This document shows, piece after piece, positions 52,420 to 61,899 of a stretch of 64,000 nucleotides of DNA. The notes beneath the pieces were generated by a model. It searched no databases. It was not told where the DNA came from and saw nothing but the letters and a program-made list of their open reading frames with translations. Source of the DNA: Desulfosporosinus sp. HMP52 (GTDB lineage: Bacteria > Bacillota > Desulfitobacteriia > Desulfitobacteriales > Desulfitobacteriaceae); contig NZ_JMGA01000016.1 of NCBI RefSeq assembly GCF_000765145.1, positions 1 through 64,000 of the forward strand. The letters run 5' to 3'. Each line of letters opens with the position of its first letter. The first letter of the stretch is position 1. The translations under genes and the position numbers were made by a program.

Positions 52420-53874
52420 TTACTCCACTCCTTGCTTGCTTTTGATATCATTGTTAATCGTTAAGAGTAACTGTTGTTTTAATTCAAAGAGATTCGCTGA
52501 TAAATCCACGATATAATTGTGTGGGTTCGTCAATCTCTTGACCTCATCCCAGAAGGTTTCTAATTCTTTATGGGCATAAAGTTGGATGTCCTTAAGCTTA
52601 GGTAAATCATAGACTCGTTTTCCATCTCTGAATATAGGAACTAATAGTTCCCTAGTTCTGAAATTGGTTAAAGTTTTTCTTTTCCACGTCTGTATTGGAT
52701 CAAAAATTGTCAGCGCTTTTCCTTCTTCGAAAACTTCGTCTTCGAGGGCAATAAGATCAGCCATAGTTTTTCCAGCCCTATCGTAGAAACGCACCACTTT
52801 TTTAATTCCAGGGTTTGTTATCTTGGCGATATTTTCCGAGACCTTTAAACGAGGATGAAAGACACCCTGTTCCCCTTCTGCAGCTAACTTGTAAACCCCA
52901 CCTAATGAAGGATTATCCTTAGATGTAATAAGATTTGTTCCGACACCCCAGGAATTAATTGCAGCCCCCTGTGCCCTTATTGCAAAGATAGTTTCTTCGT
53001 CTAAATCATTTGAAGCAACAATAATAGCCTTCTTCAGCCCGGCTTCATCAAGCATACGCCGGGCTTCTTTGGACAAATAGGTTAAATCACCACTGTCAAG
53101 ACGAATGCCAAGAAAATGATGCCCCTCTGCTTCTAGTTCAAGCCCTACTTTGATCGCATTAGGGACACCGGATTTAAGAACATTATATGTATCCACAAGC
53201 AATAAACACATGTCAGGAAAAGTATGGGCATATGCTCGAAAGGCATCCAACTCTGACGGAAAGCATTGAATCCAACTATGGGCCTGTGTCCCTGCAACAG
53301 GGATGCCATAACGCTTGCCGGCTAAGACATTGGACGTGGACTGACATCCACCAATATAGGCGGCCCTGGCTCCTAGGATACCTGCATCCGGGCCTTGAGC
53401 CCTGCGCAAGCCAAATTCCATGACAGAGCCCCCACCGGCTGCGCTAACTACACGAGATGCTTTGGTGGCAATAAGTGTCTCAAAGTTAACAAGATTAAGT
53501 ATGGTTGTCTCTAGAAGCTGAGTCTCAAAAATCCGTCCTTTAACTCGTATTAACGGTTCATAAGGAAAAACTGCAGTTCCCTCTGGAATGGCATCAATAT
53601 CTCCCGTAAAACGGAAATTTTTCAGTTCCTTAATGAACTCTTCACTAAATATGTTCAGACTCCTCAAATAATCTAAATCATCTTCCTCAAAGCCTAGGTT
53701 TTCAATATAATCAACTACTTGTTCAAGCCCTGCCGCCAGAGCATACCCTCCGTTAAAAGGCAGGGAACGAAAGTAGACATCAAATACTGCCTCCTTATTC
53801 TGATAACCATTCACTAAATAACCCTGCATCATTGTAAGTTGATAAAGATCTGTTAGCATTGTTCGATTTTCCAT
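52420..53874 (-). CDS. pncB: Nicotinate phosphoribosyltransferase
   Basis: 484 residues. Signature parts: LTDLYQLTMMQGYL near the start, YFRSLPFNGGYALAAG, MEFGLRRAQGPDAG, AHSWIQCFPSEL, GIRLDSGDLTYLS and IVASNDLDEETI. It is the ATP-coupled first step of NAD salvage from nicotinate. First gene of the pncB-nadE-nucleotidase operon; the ATG follows AATTA with a poor site (GAGGC). Confidence 0.95.
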   Translation of the reverse strand: MENRTMLTDLYQLTMMQGYLVNGYQNKEAVFDVYFRSLPFNGGYALAAGLEQVVDYIENLGFEEDDLDYLRSLNIFSEEFIKELKNFRFTGDIDAIPEGTAVFPYEPLIRVKGRIFETQLLETTILNLVNFETLIATKASRVVSAAGGGSVMEFGLRRAQGPDAGILGARAAYIGGCQSTSNVLAGKRYGIPVAGTQAHSWIQCFPSELDAFRAYAHTFPDMCLLLVDTYNVLKSGVPNAIKVGLELEAEGHHFLGIRLDSGDLTYLSKEARRMLDEAGLKKAIIVASNDLDEETIFAIRAQGAAINSWGVGTNLITSKDNPSLGGVYKLAAEGEQGVFHPRLKVSENIAKITNPGIKKVVRFYDRAGKTMADLIALEDEVFEEGKALTIFDPIQTWKRKTLTNFRTRELLVPIFRDGKRVYDLPKLKDIQLYAHKELETFWDEVKRLTNPHNYIVDLSANLFELKQQLLLTINNDIKSKQGVE

Positions 53875-54113
53875 TAATTATGCCTCGCTTTGTACTCTCA
53901 CATAGTTCGATTATTTAAGCAATATATCTATTAGGATGCAAAAGTCTTAATAAAATCATGCGTGAGAATTTCGACCTCTATGCAAGATTTTCCTGCTTTA
54001 GACTAAAAATTAAGAAAACATGGTGAAAATCTTATATGTTGCGCCTATTTAAAAGTTAACCCTGAGCTCTCTATTAGACCTAAATGTCGGATTTTATCGA
54101 AACTCAAAAATAC

Positions 54114-54218
54114 TTATCCACAGACTAAGTTGATTTGTCCACCGGATATCCCTAACTTATCCACCTATAATTACGGCGTATTTAGACTTTATCCACAGCT
54201 TTATCCACACTATACACA
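54114..54218 (+). other. DnaA-box cluster
   Basis: Three perfect TTATCCACA boxes (54114-54122, 54189-54197, 54201-54209), one TTATCCACC (54157-54165), one CTATACACA (54210-54218) and one TTGTCCACC (54135-54143), all in the same orientation in 105 bp. Neither dnaA nor dnaN is adjacent, so this is more likely a DnaA-titrating or regulatory cluster than oriC, though an origin is not excluded. Confidence 0.8.
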
Positions 54219-54422
54219 GTTATTTTTCTCATCCTGTTGAAAACCCGAGGTTTTTATCCTTGGATAATGCTTAGTACAAACTTCTCTAAAACCCTATACC
54301 CGTATCTTTATTCCAGATAAGGACAGAATTCCAAATTTAACTTTATTATCACCGAACATGCTCAACTAAATCATATTGCTCTTTTATTTTCGACATAATC
54401 TCTGATGTCCATGCAAAGTAAC

Positions 54423-54454
54423 ATAGGTTTAGTCAACTTATAGACTAAACCTAT
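54423..54454. terminator. Inverted repeat after argH
   Basis: ATAGGTTTAGTC and GACTAAACCTAT, perfect 12-bp arms with an 8-nt loop, about 90 bp past the argH stop. The T-run is weak. Confidence 0.6.
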
Positions 54455-54547
54455 CCTAAATGTTTTCTTAAATTCTGTTTTAGACAATTCAGCTTTGAAC
54501 ATTCCATTGGCCTTCAGGGCTCGTAAGTGAACCCTTGGCCACTTACT

Positions 54548-55930
54548 CTACCAAAGCAACTCATCTAAAGCTTGTCTACTAAGCCTAATTCCCTCAAAAA
54601 CCGTTTCTGGTGAGGGTCCTCCCGTAATTTTTCGTGCTCTGACACAATGCTCGATTCCAATGGAGCTAAATAAATCCTCTTCAAAGATTGGTGAGATTGC
54701 CTGATAATCACTTAAACTCAAGTCTTCAAGCCCAAGGCCTTCTTTGCTGCAATGCAAAACTATGCGTCCAACAAATTCATGGGCTTCTCGGAAGGGCACT
54801 CCCTTTTTAGCCATATAATCTGCGAGATCGGTAGCATTTGTAAAACCGCCTTTAGCCCCAAAGGCCATAATATCTCTATGTACTTGCATAGTTCTAAGCA
54901 TAGGTTCTACTACCAATAAGCACTTTTGAATTGTATCCACAGCATCAAAGACAGCTTCCTTATCCTCTTGCATATCCTTGTTATACGCGAGGGGAAGCCC
55001 TTTCATAACTGTTAAAAGTGCTATCAAATCACCATAAACACGCCCGGTTTTTCCTCGCACTAATTCAGCAACATCTGGGTTTTTCTTTTGAGGCATAATA
55101 CTGGACCCTGTTGAGTATCCATCATCCATCGAGATAAATTGGAATTCTCCGCTGGACCAAATGACAAGCTCCTCACATAATCTGCTCAAATGCATCATAA
55201 GAATGGAGGCATTAGCCAGAAATTCTAAAGCAAAATCTCGGTCGCTAACTCCATCAAGACTGTTTAATGTAACTCCATCCAATCCAAGTTCTGCAGCTAC
55301 TTGCTCTCGATCAAGAGGAAAAGTCGTTCCTGCCATAGCTCCCGAACCAAGTGGAGATATGTTTAGCCGCTTTCGAGTATCCTTAAGTCGGCCAAGGTCT
55401 CGCAAAAACATTTGAACATAGGCCATTAAATGGTGGGCCAGAGTAATTGGCTGTGCCTTCTGTAAATGAGTATATCCTGGCATCCATGTTTCCAGATGCT
55501 CTTCGGATAGCTTGAGCAGAGTTTGAGTTAACTGAGCTAGTAAAGACTTTGTTTGGTCAATCTCACTTTTCAAAAAAAGTCTTAGATCCAAAGCCACCTG
55601 GTCATTCCGACTCCGTCCCGTGTGCAGCTTTTTTCCTACAGGTCCGATTCGCTCGGTTAATAGCTTTTCCACATTCATATGTATATCTTCTGCGCCAATT
55701 TCGAATTCCACTTTTCCGGCTTGAACATCTTCAAGAATCCCGTTTAATCCCTCGATTAATTGTGTTGCTTCCGCCTCGGAAATGACTCCTACCTTTCCAA
55801 GCATCCGAGCATGAGCTATGCTCCCTTGAATATCTTGTTTGTACAGTCGTTGATCAAAACGAATGGAAGAGTGGAAATCCTCCACTAATCCCTCAGTGCC
55901 TTTTTCAAAACGTCCGCCCCAAAGCTTCAC
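54548..55930 (-). CDS. argH: Argininosuccinate lyase
   Basis: 460 residues from GTG 55930, with AAGGGAG 7 bases upstream; the ATG six codons earlier sits on that site. Begins KLWGGRFEKG, with GSIMPQKKNPD (fumarase/lyase signature), HTGRSRNDQVALD and PGYTHLQKAQPITLAHH. It splits argininosuccinate to arginine and fumarate. argG lies 84 bp upstream on the same strand. Confidence 0.96.
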   Translation of the reverse strand: MKLWGGRFEKGTEGLVEDFHSSIRFDQRLYKQDIQGSIAHARMLGKVGVISEAEATQLIEGLNGILEDVQAGKVEFEIGAEDIHMNVEKLLTERIGPVGKKLHTGRSRNDQVALDLRLFLKSEIDQTKSLLAQLTQTLLKLSEEHLETWMPGYTHLQKAQPITLAHHLMAYVQMFLRDLGRLKDTRKRLNISPLGSGAMAGTTFPLDREQVAAELGLDGVTLNSLDGVSDRDFALEFLANASILMMHLSRLCEELVIWSSGEFQFISMDDGYSTGSSIMPQKKNPDVAELVRGKTGRVYGDLIALLTVMKGLPLAYNKDMQEDKEAVFDAVDTIQKCLLVVEPMLRTMQVHRDIMAFGAKGGFTNATDLADYMAKKGVPFREAHEFVGRIVLHCSKEGLGLEDLSLSDYQAISPIFEEDLFSSIGIEHCVRARKITGGPSPETVFEGIRLSRQALDELLW

Positions 55931-56013
55931 GTTACATCTCCCTTTCATTACGATTGTCTATGGTTAATCTGACTACGAAAAGAAAGCGCCGGGTGCCGGC
56001 GCTTTTCTTCTCC

Positions 56014-57222
56014 TTATTTACGCAACCCTGATTCTTTTTCCATCAAGGCTCTTACCTTCAGAGGCAATCCGAAGAGATTAATGAAGCCTCCAGCATCTTT
56101 TTGATCATAGACACCGTCTTCTCCAAAGGTAGCAAAAGCCTCATTATAGAGGGAATAAGGTGACTTCACGCCTGCTAAGCTGCAATTACCTTTGTATAAT
56201 TTAACTCGAACAGTACCTGTCGCATTTTTCTGGGTGACATTAACGAATGCATCTAAGGCTTCTCGCAAGGGAGAATACCAAACTCCGTCATAAACAATTT
56301 CTGCATATTTCAGAGCGATTTGTTCTTTATAGTGAAGGGTTAAACGATCAAGAGTAAGCCGTTCTAAGGCCTGGTGAGCCATGTAGAGAATGGTTCCGCC
56401 GGGTGTCTCGTAAACACCGCGGGATTTCATACCTACGAGTCGGTTTTCAACCATATCTACAATTCCGACTCCGTTTTTCCCGCCAAGTTCATTCAACGTT
56501 TCCAATAAAGCCACCGGAGCAATTTTCTCACCATTCAAGGATGTGGGTACTCCTTGCTCAAACCCTAATTCTAAGTAGGTTGGCTCATCTGGGGCATCTT
56601 CTGGGGATACTCCGAGGAGATATAAGTCACGTTGGGGTTCATTCCAGGGATTTTCCAAGTCTCCTCCCTCATGACTTAAATGCCAAATATTTCGGTCCAT
56701 GCTATAAGGACGGTCTTTAGTGACTGGAACAGGGATTCCTCGAGCTTGAGCATAGTCAATGCAATCTTCACGGGACTTTAGATTCCATAACCGCCAAGGC
56801 GCAATAATCTCTAAGTCCGGATTAAGTGCTTTGACACTCAGTTCAAATCGAACCTGATCATTACCTTTTCCCGTTGCACCATGAGCAATTGCTACCGCGC
56901 CTTCCTTTTCCGCAATTTCCACTAACCGACGGGCAATTAACGGCCGGGCAAAGGATGTTCCTAAGAGATAACTTCCTTCATAGACAGCTCCCGCCTTAAG
57001 GGTCGGGAAAACAAACTCTGTCAAAAATTCCTGTCTCAGATCTTCAATGTATAGTTTGCTCGCACCACTTTTTATCGCCTTTTCCTGTAGGGGTGCCAGC
57101 TCTTCTCCTTGTCCAAGATCTGCGACCATAGCGATTACTTCATAACCATAGGTTTCTTTAAGCCAAGGAATAATAATGGAGGTGTCTAACCCACCAGAAT
57201 ACGCTAAAACAACTTTTTTCAT
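56014..57222 (-). CDS. argG: Argininosuccinate synthase
   Basis: 402 residues from ATG 57222 (GAGGGAG upstream). [18 protein letters not shown] (PP-loop), [16 protein letters not shown] and [14 protein letters not shown]. It joins citrulline and aspartate with ATP. Between it and argF (57223-57474) is a 250-bp leader with hairpins (AGACGG/CCGTCT; GGAGGC/GCCTCC) but no clear T-box core. Confidence 0.96.
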   Translation of the reverse strand: MKKVVLAYSGGLDTSIIIPWLKETYGYEVIAMVADLGQGEELAPLQEKAIKSGASKLYIEDLRQEFLTEFVFPTLKAGAVYEGSYLLGTSFARPLIARRLVEIAEKEGAVAIAHGATGKGNDQVRFELSVKALNPDLEIIAPWRLWNLKSREDCIDYAQARGIPVPVTKDRPYSMDRNIWHLSHEGGDLENPWNEPQRDLYLLGVSPEDAPDEPTYLELGFEQGVPTSLNGEKIAPVALLETLNELGGKNGVGIVDMVENRLVGMKSRGVYETPGGTILYMAHQALERLTLDRLTLHYKEQIALKYAEIVYDGVWYSPLREALDAFVNVTQKNATGTVRVKLYKGNCSLAGVKSPYSLYNEAFATFGEDGVYDQKDAGGFINLFGLPLKVRALMEKESGLRK

Positions 57223-57474
57223 TTCCAATCTCCCTCTTTATCCAGTTTTCAAGACTTGACCAACGTCGTCGCCTAGGTATCAGACGGATATGCAACCGTC
57301 TAAGTAATATTGTACCAAGGCAACATCGCCAATGGAGGCCTTTTGCTTAGCCTCCAGATTAGCACTTATACAGTTTACTAAGACAGCAGTACTGGATATT
57401 TATTGTGTATAGTATACTACTATACTTTTCAGATTACACGCAAGTCTAAAAAATACTCTACCTAAGATAATTCA

Positions 57475-58422
57475 TCAAGCCATCACTAATGCCATAACGG
57501 CTTTCTGAGCGTGAAGACGATTTTCAGCTTCATCAAAGACAACCGATTGCGGTCCTTCAATGACATCCTCCGTAATCTCTTCTCCACGATGAGCAGGCAG
57601 ACAATGTAAAACAATGGCTGACTGGTTCGCCAATTTCAGGGAGTCAGAATTGATCTGATAACCTTGGAAAGCTGCCATACGCACCTTGGACTCTGCTTCT
57701 TGACCCATACTTGCCCAAACGTCTGTGTATAGAACATCAGCACCTTTTACTGCCTCTGCTGGATCATCTACCACTTCTACTAAACCACCGTTGGCTTTAG
57801 CATCAGCCTGGGCCAGGGCAATAATCCCGGAATCCGGCTTGTAACCCTGAGGAGCAGCAATAACAACATGTAACCCCATTTTTGCGCCGCCAAACATTAG
57901 GGAATGGGACATATTGTTTCCATCGCCTACATAAGCAAGTTTTAATCCGGCTAAGCGGCCTTTATGCTCCTGTATCGTCATGAGATCTGCTAAGACCTGG
58001 CAAGGGTGAAGCAAATCTGTGAGTCCATTAATAATTGGAATTGAAGAGAATTCAGCCAATTCTAAGACTTCTTGATGGCTGAAGGTTCGAATCATAATTC
58101 CGTCAACCATTCGGGAAAGTACACGAGCTGTATCTGAGATAGGCTCTCCTCTGCCCAATTGGATATCTCGTCCGCTTAGAAAGAGAGCATGCCCTCCAAG
58201 CTGATACATACCGACCTCAAAAGAAACGCGAGTACGCGTAGACGACTTTGTAAAAACCATGCCCAGGGTCTTGCCCTGAAGAATCGGATGAGGGCGTCCG
58301 GCTTTTTGATCCGCTTTAATGTCTTTAGCTACGTCTAAGATAAAGCTTAATTCATCTTGACTAAAATCATGTAGGGAAATAAAGTCTCGTCCTTTAAATA
58401 TTGATTTATCAATTGTATTCAT
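57475..58422 (-). CDS. argF: Ornithine carbamoyltransferase
   Basis: 315 residues from ATG 58422, with AAAGGAGTG 6 bases upstream. Carbamoyl-phosphate site FTKSSTRTRVSFEVG, then DGIMIRTFSH, LTDLLHPCQVLADL and LHCLPAHRGEEIT. It makes citrulline from ornithine and carbamoyl phosphate (made by CarAB, whose large subunit is encoded at the right edge). Two ARG boxes lie just upstream. Confidence 0.96.
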   Translation of the reverse strand: MNTIDKSIFKGRDFISLHDFSQDELSFILDVAKDIKADQKAGRPHPILQGKTLGMVFTKSSTRTRVSFEVGMYQLGGHALFLSGRDIQLGRGEPISDTARVLSRMVDGIMIRTFSHQEVLELAEFSSIPIINGLTDLLHPCQVLADLMTIQEHKGRLAGLKLAYVGDGNNMSHSLMFGGAKMGLHVVIAAPQGYKPDSGIIALAQADAKANGGLVEVVDDPAEAVKGADVLYTDVWASMGQEAESKVRMAAFQGYQINSDSLKLANQSAIVLHCLPAHRGEEITEDVIEGPQSVVFDEAENRLHAQKAVMALVMA

Positions 58423-58441
58423 TATACCCACTCCTTTGATG

Positions 58442-58475
58442 TGAATTATTATACACTTTAATGTATAATAATTCA
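58442..58475. promoter_or_regulatory. Tandem ARG boxes (ArgR/AhrC operator)
   Basis: TGAATTATTATACA (58442-58455) and TGTATAATAATTCA (58462-58475) are exact inverted copies, 6 bp apart, and each fits the TGnATn4ATnCA pattern of arginine-repressor sites. They sit 20-53 bp before argF, where a hexameric ArgR could repress the gene when arginine is plentiful. Confidence 0.8.
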
Positions 58476-58598
58476 ATAGCCAAAATTAGATTTTCATTCT
58501 TTCATAGGTACCGTATAGTTTTAGGCAGGATATACAAGCTATTAGCGCGAAGATATTAAATCTTACGCATTGATTTGGTTATTTTGGAGGAATGATCT

Positions 58599-59780
58599 AT
58601 GACTTGGCCAGACCGCATGAAATCAGCATGGGTAACGTTTAAGCGGGAAGCACTTCCCTTGTATGGCTGGACACTCATTTTCGTGGGAGTCTTCCTAGTC
58701 CTTATGATTGCAGTATCCTTTGGGATACTAAACCATTTAAACTGGGTTTTTCCTAATATTCATAATTTCCAAGGAGCGTATTCCTATTCTGCAGGAATGC
58801 CTGTTCCCGGGATGCCTCCTGTTGCAGACCCTTTTACTGAATCTTTTATTGATCCTTTCACAAATCCTTTTACTGATCCTTTTAGCCCACCATTCGAACT
58901 GCCCTTTTCCTACTTTGGAGGCATTGAAAATTTCTCTCGCTTTATTCCTTTTATCGAGAGTATTGTTGGCTCCCTTTTATTAATCCTGATTGTGATTTGG
59001 TTGGTTGGTGCAGCTTTTTATACTGGGATATCTAACTTAACTATGAAAGCTTATCGTGAGAAAGTAAGCTTTAGAGATTTCCGTTTTAGAGGTTTCTTCC
59101 GAATCCTCGGTTGGCAAGCTTTTGTCTTTTTGATCCAGTTGCTAATTGTAGTCTCCGGGTTGGTTGCCGTCTTTGTCTTAAGGCAGTCGGAATGGGCCCT
59201 CGTGAGTTTCCTTATTGCGTATGCTCTATTCCTACTAGTTATAGGTCTTTTTACATTGCCCTGGATTATTTCCTCAGGTATTTACCTTCTAGCTCACCCA
59301 GAGTTAAGTTTTCCAAAGGCACTTTCTCGAAGTTGGAGTTTCTTTCGCAAACACATGGGTACTCTCTGGGGATATTTAGGGACAGTTTTTTTAATTGAAA
59401 TCGCCATTGAAATTCTTATTAGAATTTCCCATGGAACCGCTGGATTAGTCTACTTTGTAATTAGTCCATTCACAGTAGTATTAGCAATTGTTTGGGTTCT
59501 TTCACTCGAAGACGATGAGCGGGAAAGAGCTTGGCAAGTAAATCTACCTTATAACTCGATGAGCAGTCCCCTACCCCAGACTCCTAATGGTAATCCATCG
59601 ATCACTGATGCAAAGGAAATGGACGCTTCTACGCCAAATCCCCCCAAACCTAAGCTTAACTTACAAAAGTCAGAGCACTTACCCTCTCTTACAGAGGATA
59701 ATTCTCCGTTCTGCCCTTCCTGTGGAAAGCCTGATACTGGTACAGCATATTGCCCACAGTGCGGGAGAAAGCTCCATTAA
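58599..59780 (+). CDS. Membrane protein with C-terminal zinc ribbon
   Basis: 393 residues. Hydrophobic segments near 25-48, 122-146, 170-200, 204-232 and 265-300. Between the first and second is a short Pro/Phe/Asp-rich repeat (DPFTNPFTDPFSPPF). The last 30 residues are a double-CxxC zinc ribbon (FCPSCGKPDTG and YCPQCGRKL). Function unknown. ATG follows TTGGAGG. Confidence 0.75.
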   Translation: MTWPDRMKSAWVTFKREALPLYGWTLIFVGVFLVLMIAVSFGILNHLNWVFPNIHNFQGAYSYSAGMPVPGMPPVADPFTESFIDPFTNPFTDPFSPPFELPFSYFGGIENFSRFIPFIESIVGSLLLILIVIWLVGAAFYTGISNLTMKAYREKVSFRDFRFRGFFRILGWQAFVFLIQLLIVVSGLVAVFVLRQSEWALVSFLIAYALFLLVIGLFTLPWIISSGIYLLAHPELSFPKALSRSWSFFRKHMGTLWGYLGTVFLIEIAIEILIRISHGTAGLVYFVISPFTVVLAIVWVLSLEDDERERAWQVNLPYNSMSSPLPQTPNGNPSITDAKEMDASTPNPPKPKLNLQKSEHLPSLTEDNSPFCPSCGKPDTGTAYCPQCGRKLH

Positions 59781-59821
59781 ACTTTCTTGATTTAACTAGC
59801 CTTATTTGTTTTATACAAGTA

Positions 59822-59859
59822 AAAAGCTCCTACTGAGATGAACTCCAGCAGGAGCTTTT
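59822..59859 (+). terminator. Terminator
   Basis: AAAAGCTCCT pairs with AGGAGCTTTT around a 17-nt loop, 40 bp after the stop. Confidence 0.8.
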
Positions 59860-60136
59860 AATATACTTTTAGTATACTATAATATTTCTAGATTTTGAAC
59901 TCTTATTAATACCCTTCTTAAAATTAATGGATAGACTTTTTATAAATCACTTTTAAAGTTTACTCCTGATACTTGCTGATTCTCCGATTTGAAAGTTGAC
60001 ATGTAAACCAGATTTGTATAGGCTAATGATAGCAGAAATGAATGGTGATCATAATCAATATACAACACAGATTTTGAAACTACTACATTTATAAATTACT
60101 GCTTTCCCCATTTTTAAGTAACCAAATGGAGGTATA

Positions 60137-60640
60137 ATGATGAAACAAATTAAAGAAACCGATTTGCCCGGTATTGGTAAGAAATTTCAACTTATGGCAC
60201 GCAGCGGAGAGAAAATAGTCATAGTTGTACATGATGACGGACGAAGAGAGATTTATCACTTTTACCGCGAAGATCCTGATGATTCTATCTCCATGGTCAC
60301 ACTTGATGACGAAGAATCACGATGCATAGCGGCTATACTCGGGGGGATGACATATCGCCCCAAAGCGTTAGAGACTGTGGATATTGCCTTAGGGGATATG
60401 GTTATAGAGTGGCACAAAATCGAACCGGATGCCTATGCAATTGGCAAGACCATTAAAGATTTGTGTGTTCGGCAAGTTACGGGAGGAACGATTATTGCGA
60501 TAGTTGACCTTGATCAGAATAAAACCGTCAATCCTGGTCCCGAGGCCTCATTCCGAGATGGCTCTACTGTAGTGATTATTGGTGATAAAAACCAAGTTAA
60601 AGCCTGTAAACATCTATTGTTACACGGGAGTATAAAATAA
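60137..60640 (+). CDS. khtT: KhtT-like K+/H+ antiporter regulatory subunit (RCK_C)
   Basis: 167 residues; two ATGs in a row, the second (60140) better spaced from GGAGG. N-terminal KhtT-type domain (IKETDLPGIGKKFQL, RREIYHFYREDPDD) and C-terminal RCK_C/TrkA_C domain (VIEWHKIEPDAYAIGKTIKD, FRDGSTVVIIGDKNQVK). In Bacillus KhtT gates KhtU according to pH and nucleotide signals. The stop overlaps the start of the transporter gene. Confidence 0.85.
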   Translation: MMKQIKETDLPGIGKKFQLMARSGEKIVIVVHDDGRREIYHFYREDPDDSISMVTLDDEESRCIAAILGGMTYRPKALETVDIALGDMVIEWHKIEPDAYAIGKTIKDLCVRQVTGGTIIAIVDLDQNKTVNPGPEASFRDGSTVVIIGDKNQVKACKHLLLHGSIK

Positions 60641-61869
60641 TGGAGCATTTAATACTGGAGATTGGCCTAGCACTTGCTTTAGTTGCAGGCGCAGGACTTC
60701 TAGCCGGTAAACTCCGGATTTCTATCGTACCAATTCTAATTCTGACAGGCATGATCGTTGGCCCACAGGCGCCTCACATCGGCCCTTTAGACTTTAGATT
60801 TATCCAGAGTGCTTCATTAATTGAGTTCATGGGACGTTTAGGGGTTCTGTTCCTTCTGTTTTCCCTGGGGTTGGAGTTTTCCATAAAACGTCTTTTAACA
60901 GCTGGACCTTCTATCATTAGAAGCGGAACAATTTATATGGTTATAAATTTGTCCATAGCTATAATATTTCCTTTACTTCTGGGTTGGCCACTTAAGGAAA
61001 TACTTGTTGTAGCAGGTATTATGACTATTTCCTCCAGCGCAATCGTGGCAAAAGTCATTGTTGATTTAAAGAGAGCAGCGAATGATGAAACTGAGATAAT
61101 TTTAGGGTTGATGATGTTTCAAGATGTCTTTGTGGCTATTTATTTCTCGGTTGTTTCCGGACTGGTTCTTGCTGGTTCCACTTCCATTTCGGATATAATA
61201 CTTAGTGCCTTGATGGCTCTTTTATTTATAGGTGGTTTTTTATTTTTGGGGCACAAGTTAGTTCCCAAGCTAGACCGGTGGTTGGACATTCCTTCAGATG
61301 AAACCTTTATGCTTGTAGTTTTTGCTATCTTAGTTTTAGTAGCTGGTTTTTCTGAAACTTTGCACATTGCTGAGGCCATAGGAGCTTTGCTCATTGGTCT
61401 TGTGCTGGCAGAAACGGAGCACTCCGAACGCATAGAACATTTAATTGTTTCATTCAGAGATTTCTTTGGGGCCCTTTTCTTCTTTAGTTTTGGTCTAAGC
61501 ATCGACCCCTTTGCTTTGGGCGGGGCCGTTTGGCCGGCAGTCATTGCTGTTATTTTAACCCTCTTAGGAAATATTGTCTCTGGTGTTTGGGCAGGAAGAA
61601 AAGCTCGTCTTTCACACAGAGCGTCACTGAACATTGGTCTATCAATTATTTCGAGGGGTGAATTCTCTATCATTTTAGCTACCCTTGCGAAATCTGGCGG
61701 ATTATTAGCTGCCTTGCAACCATTCGCTGCCTTGTATGTTCTCATCCTCGCCATTCTGGGACCTCTGTTAACGAAGGAATCCCGTTGGGTCTATAACAGG
61801 TTAAGGCCATTACTGAAATGGCCCCAAATTCCAGAAAGAAGAAAATCAAGAAAAAGTACAGGTCAATGA
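60640..61869 (+). CDS. khtU: KhtU-like K+/H+ antiporter (CPA2 family)
   Basis: 409 residues, about 11-12 membrane helices. CPA2 motifs: ILTGMIVGPQAP, GRLGVLFLLFSLGLEF, AEAIGALLIGLVLAETEH, FFGALFFFSFGLSIDP and ISRGEFSIILATLAK. Expels K+ in exchange for protons, for alkaline or high-K+ stress. Its last codons and stop lie in the terminator at 61851-61896. Confidence 0.87.
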   Translation: MEHLILEIGLALALVAGAGLLAGKLRISIVPILILTGMIVGPQAPHIGPLDFRFIQSASLIEFMGRLGVLFLLFSLGLEFSIKRLLTAGPSIIRSGTIYMVINLSIAIIFPLLLGWPLKEILVVAGIMTISSSAIVAKVIVDLKRAANDETEIILGLMMFQDVFVAIYFSVVSGLVLAGSTSISDIILSALMALLFIGGFLFLGHKLVPKLDRWLDIPSDETFMLVVFAILVLVAGFSETLHIAEAIGALLIGLVLAETEHSERIEHLIVSFRDFFGALFFFSFGLSIDPFALGGAVWPAVIAVILTLLGNIVSGVWAGRKARLSHRASLNIGLSIISRGEFSIILATLAKSGGLLAALQPFAALYVLILAILGPLLTKESRWVYNRLRPLLKWPQIPERRKSRKSTGQ

Positions 61870-61896
61870 GCTAACGCTCATTGACCTGTACTTTTT
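61851..61896. terminator. Bidirectional terminator, perfect 21-bp stem
   Basis: AAAAAGTACAGGTCAATGAG+C and its exact complement at 61876-61896 around TAAC. It serves khtU and carB from opposite sides. Confidence 0.92.
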
Positions 61897-61899
61897 CTT

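Larger units (their letters stand above)
53875..54547. other. Gene-free intergenic region
   Basis: 673 bp between pncB and argH, divided by a DnaA-box cluster (54114-54218) and an inverted repeat at 54423-54454. No coding frame is supported. Confidence 0.7.

Noticed and set aside
54114-54218. Chromosomal oriC
   Set aside because: No dnaA, dnaN or typical origin neighbours; kept as a DnaA-box cluster only.
57223-57474. T-box leader for argG
   Set aside because: Hairpins are present but the T-box core (TGGNACCGCG-like) is not found.
61140-61754. 204-codon minus-strand frame
   Set aside because: Antisense shadow of the khtU antiporter gene; Lys/Pro-rich low-complexity translation.
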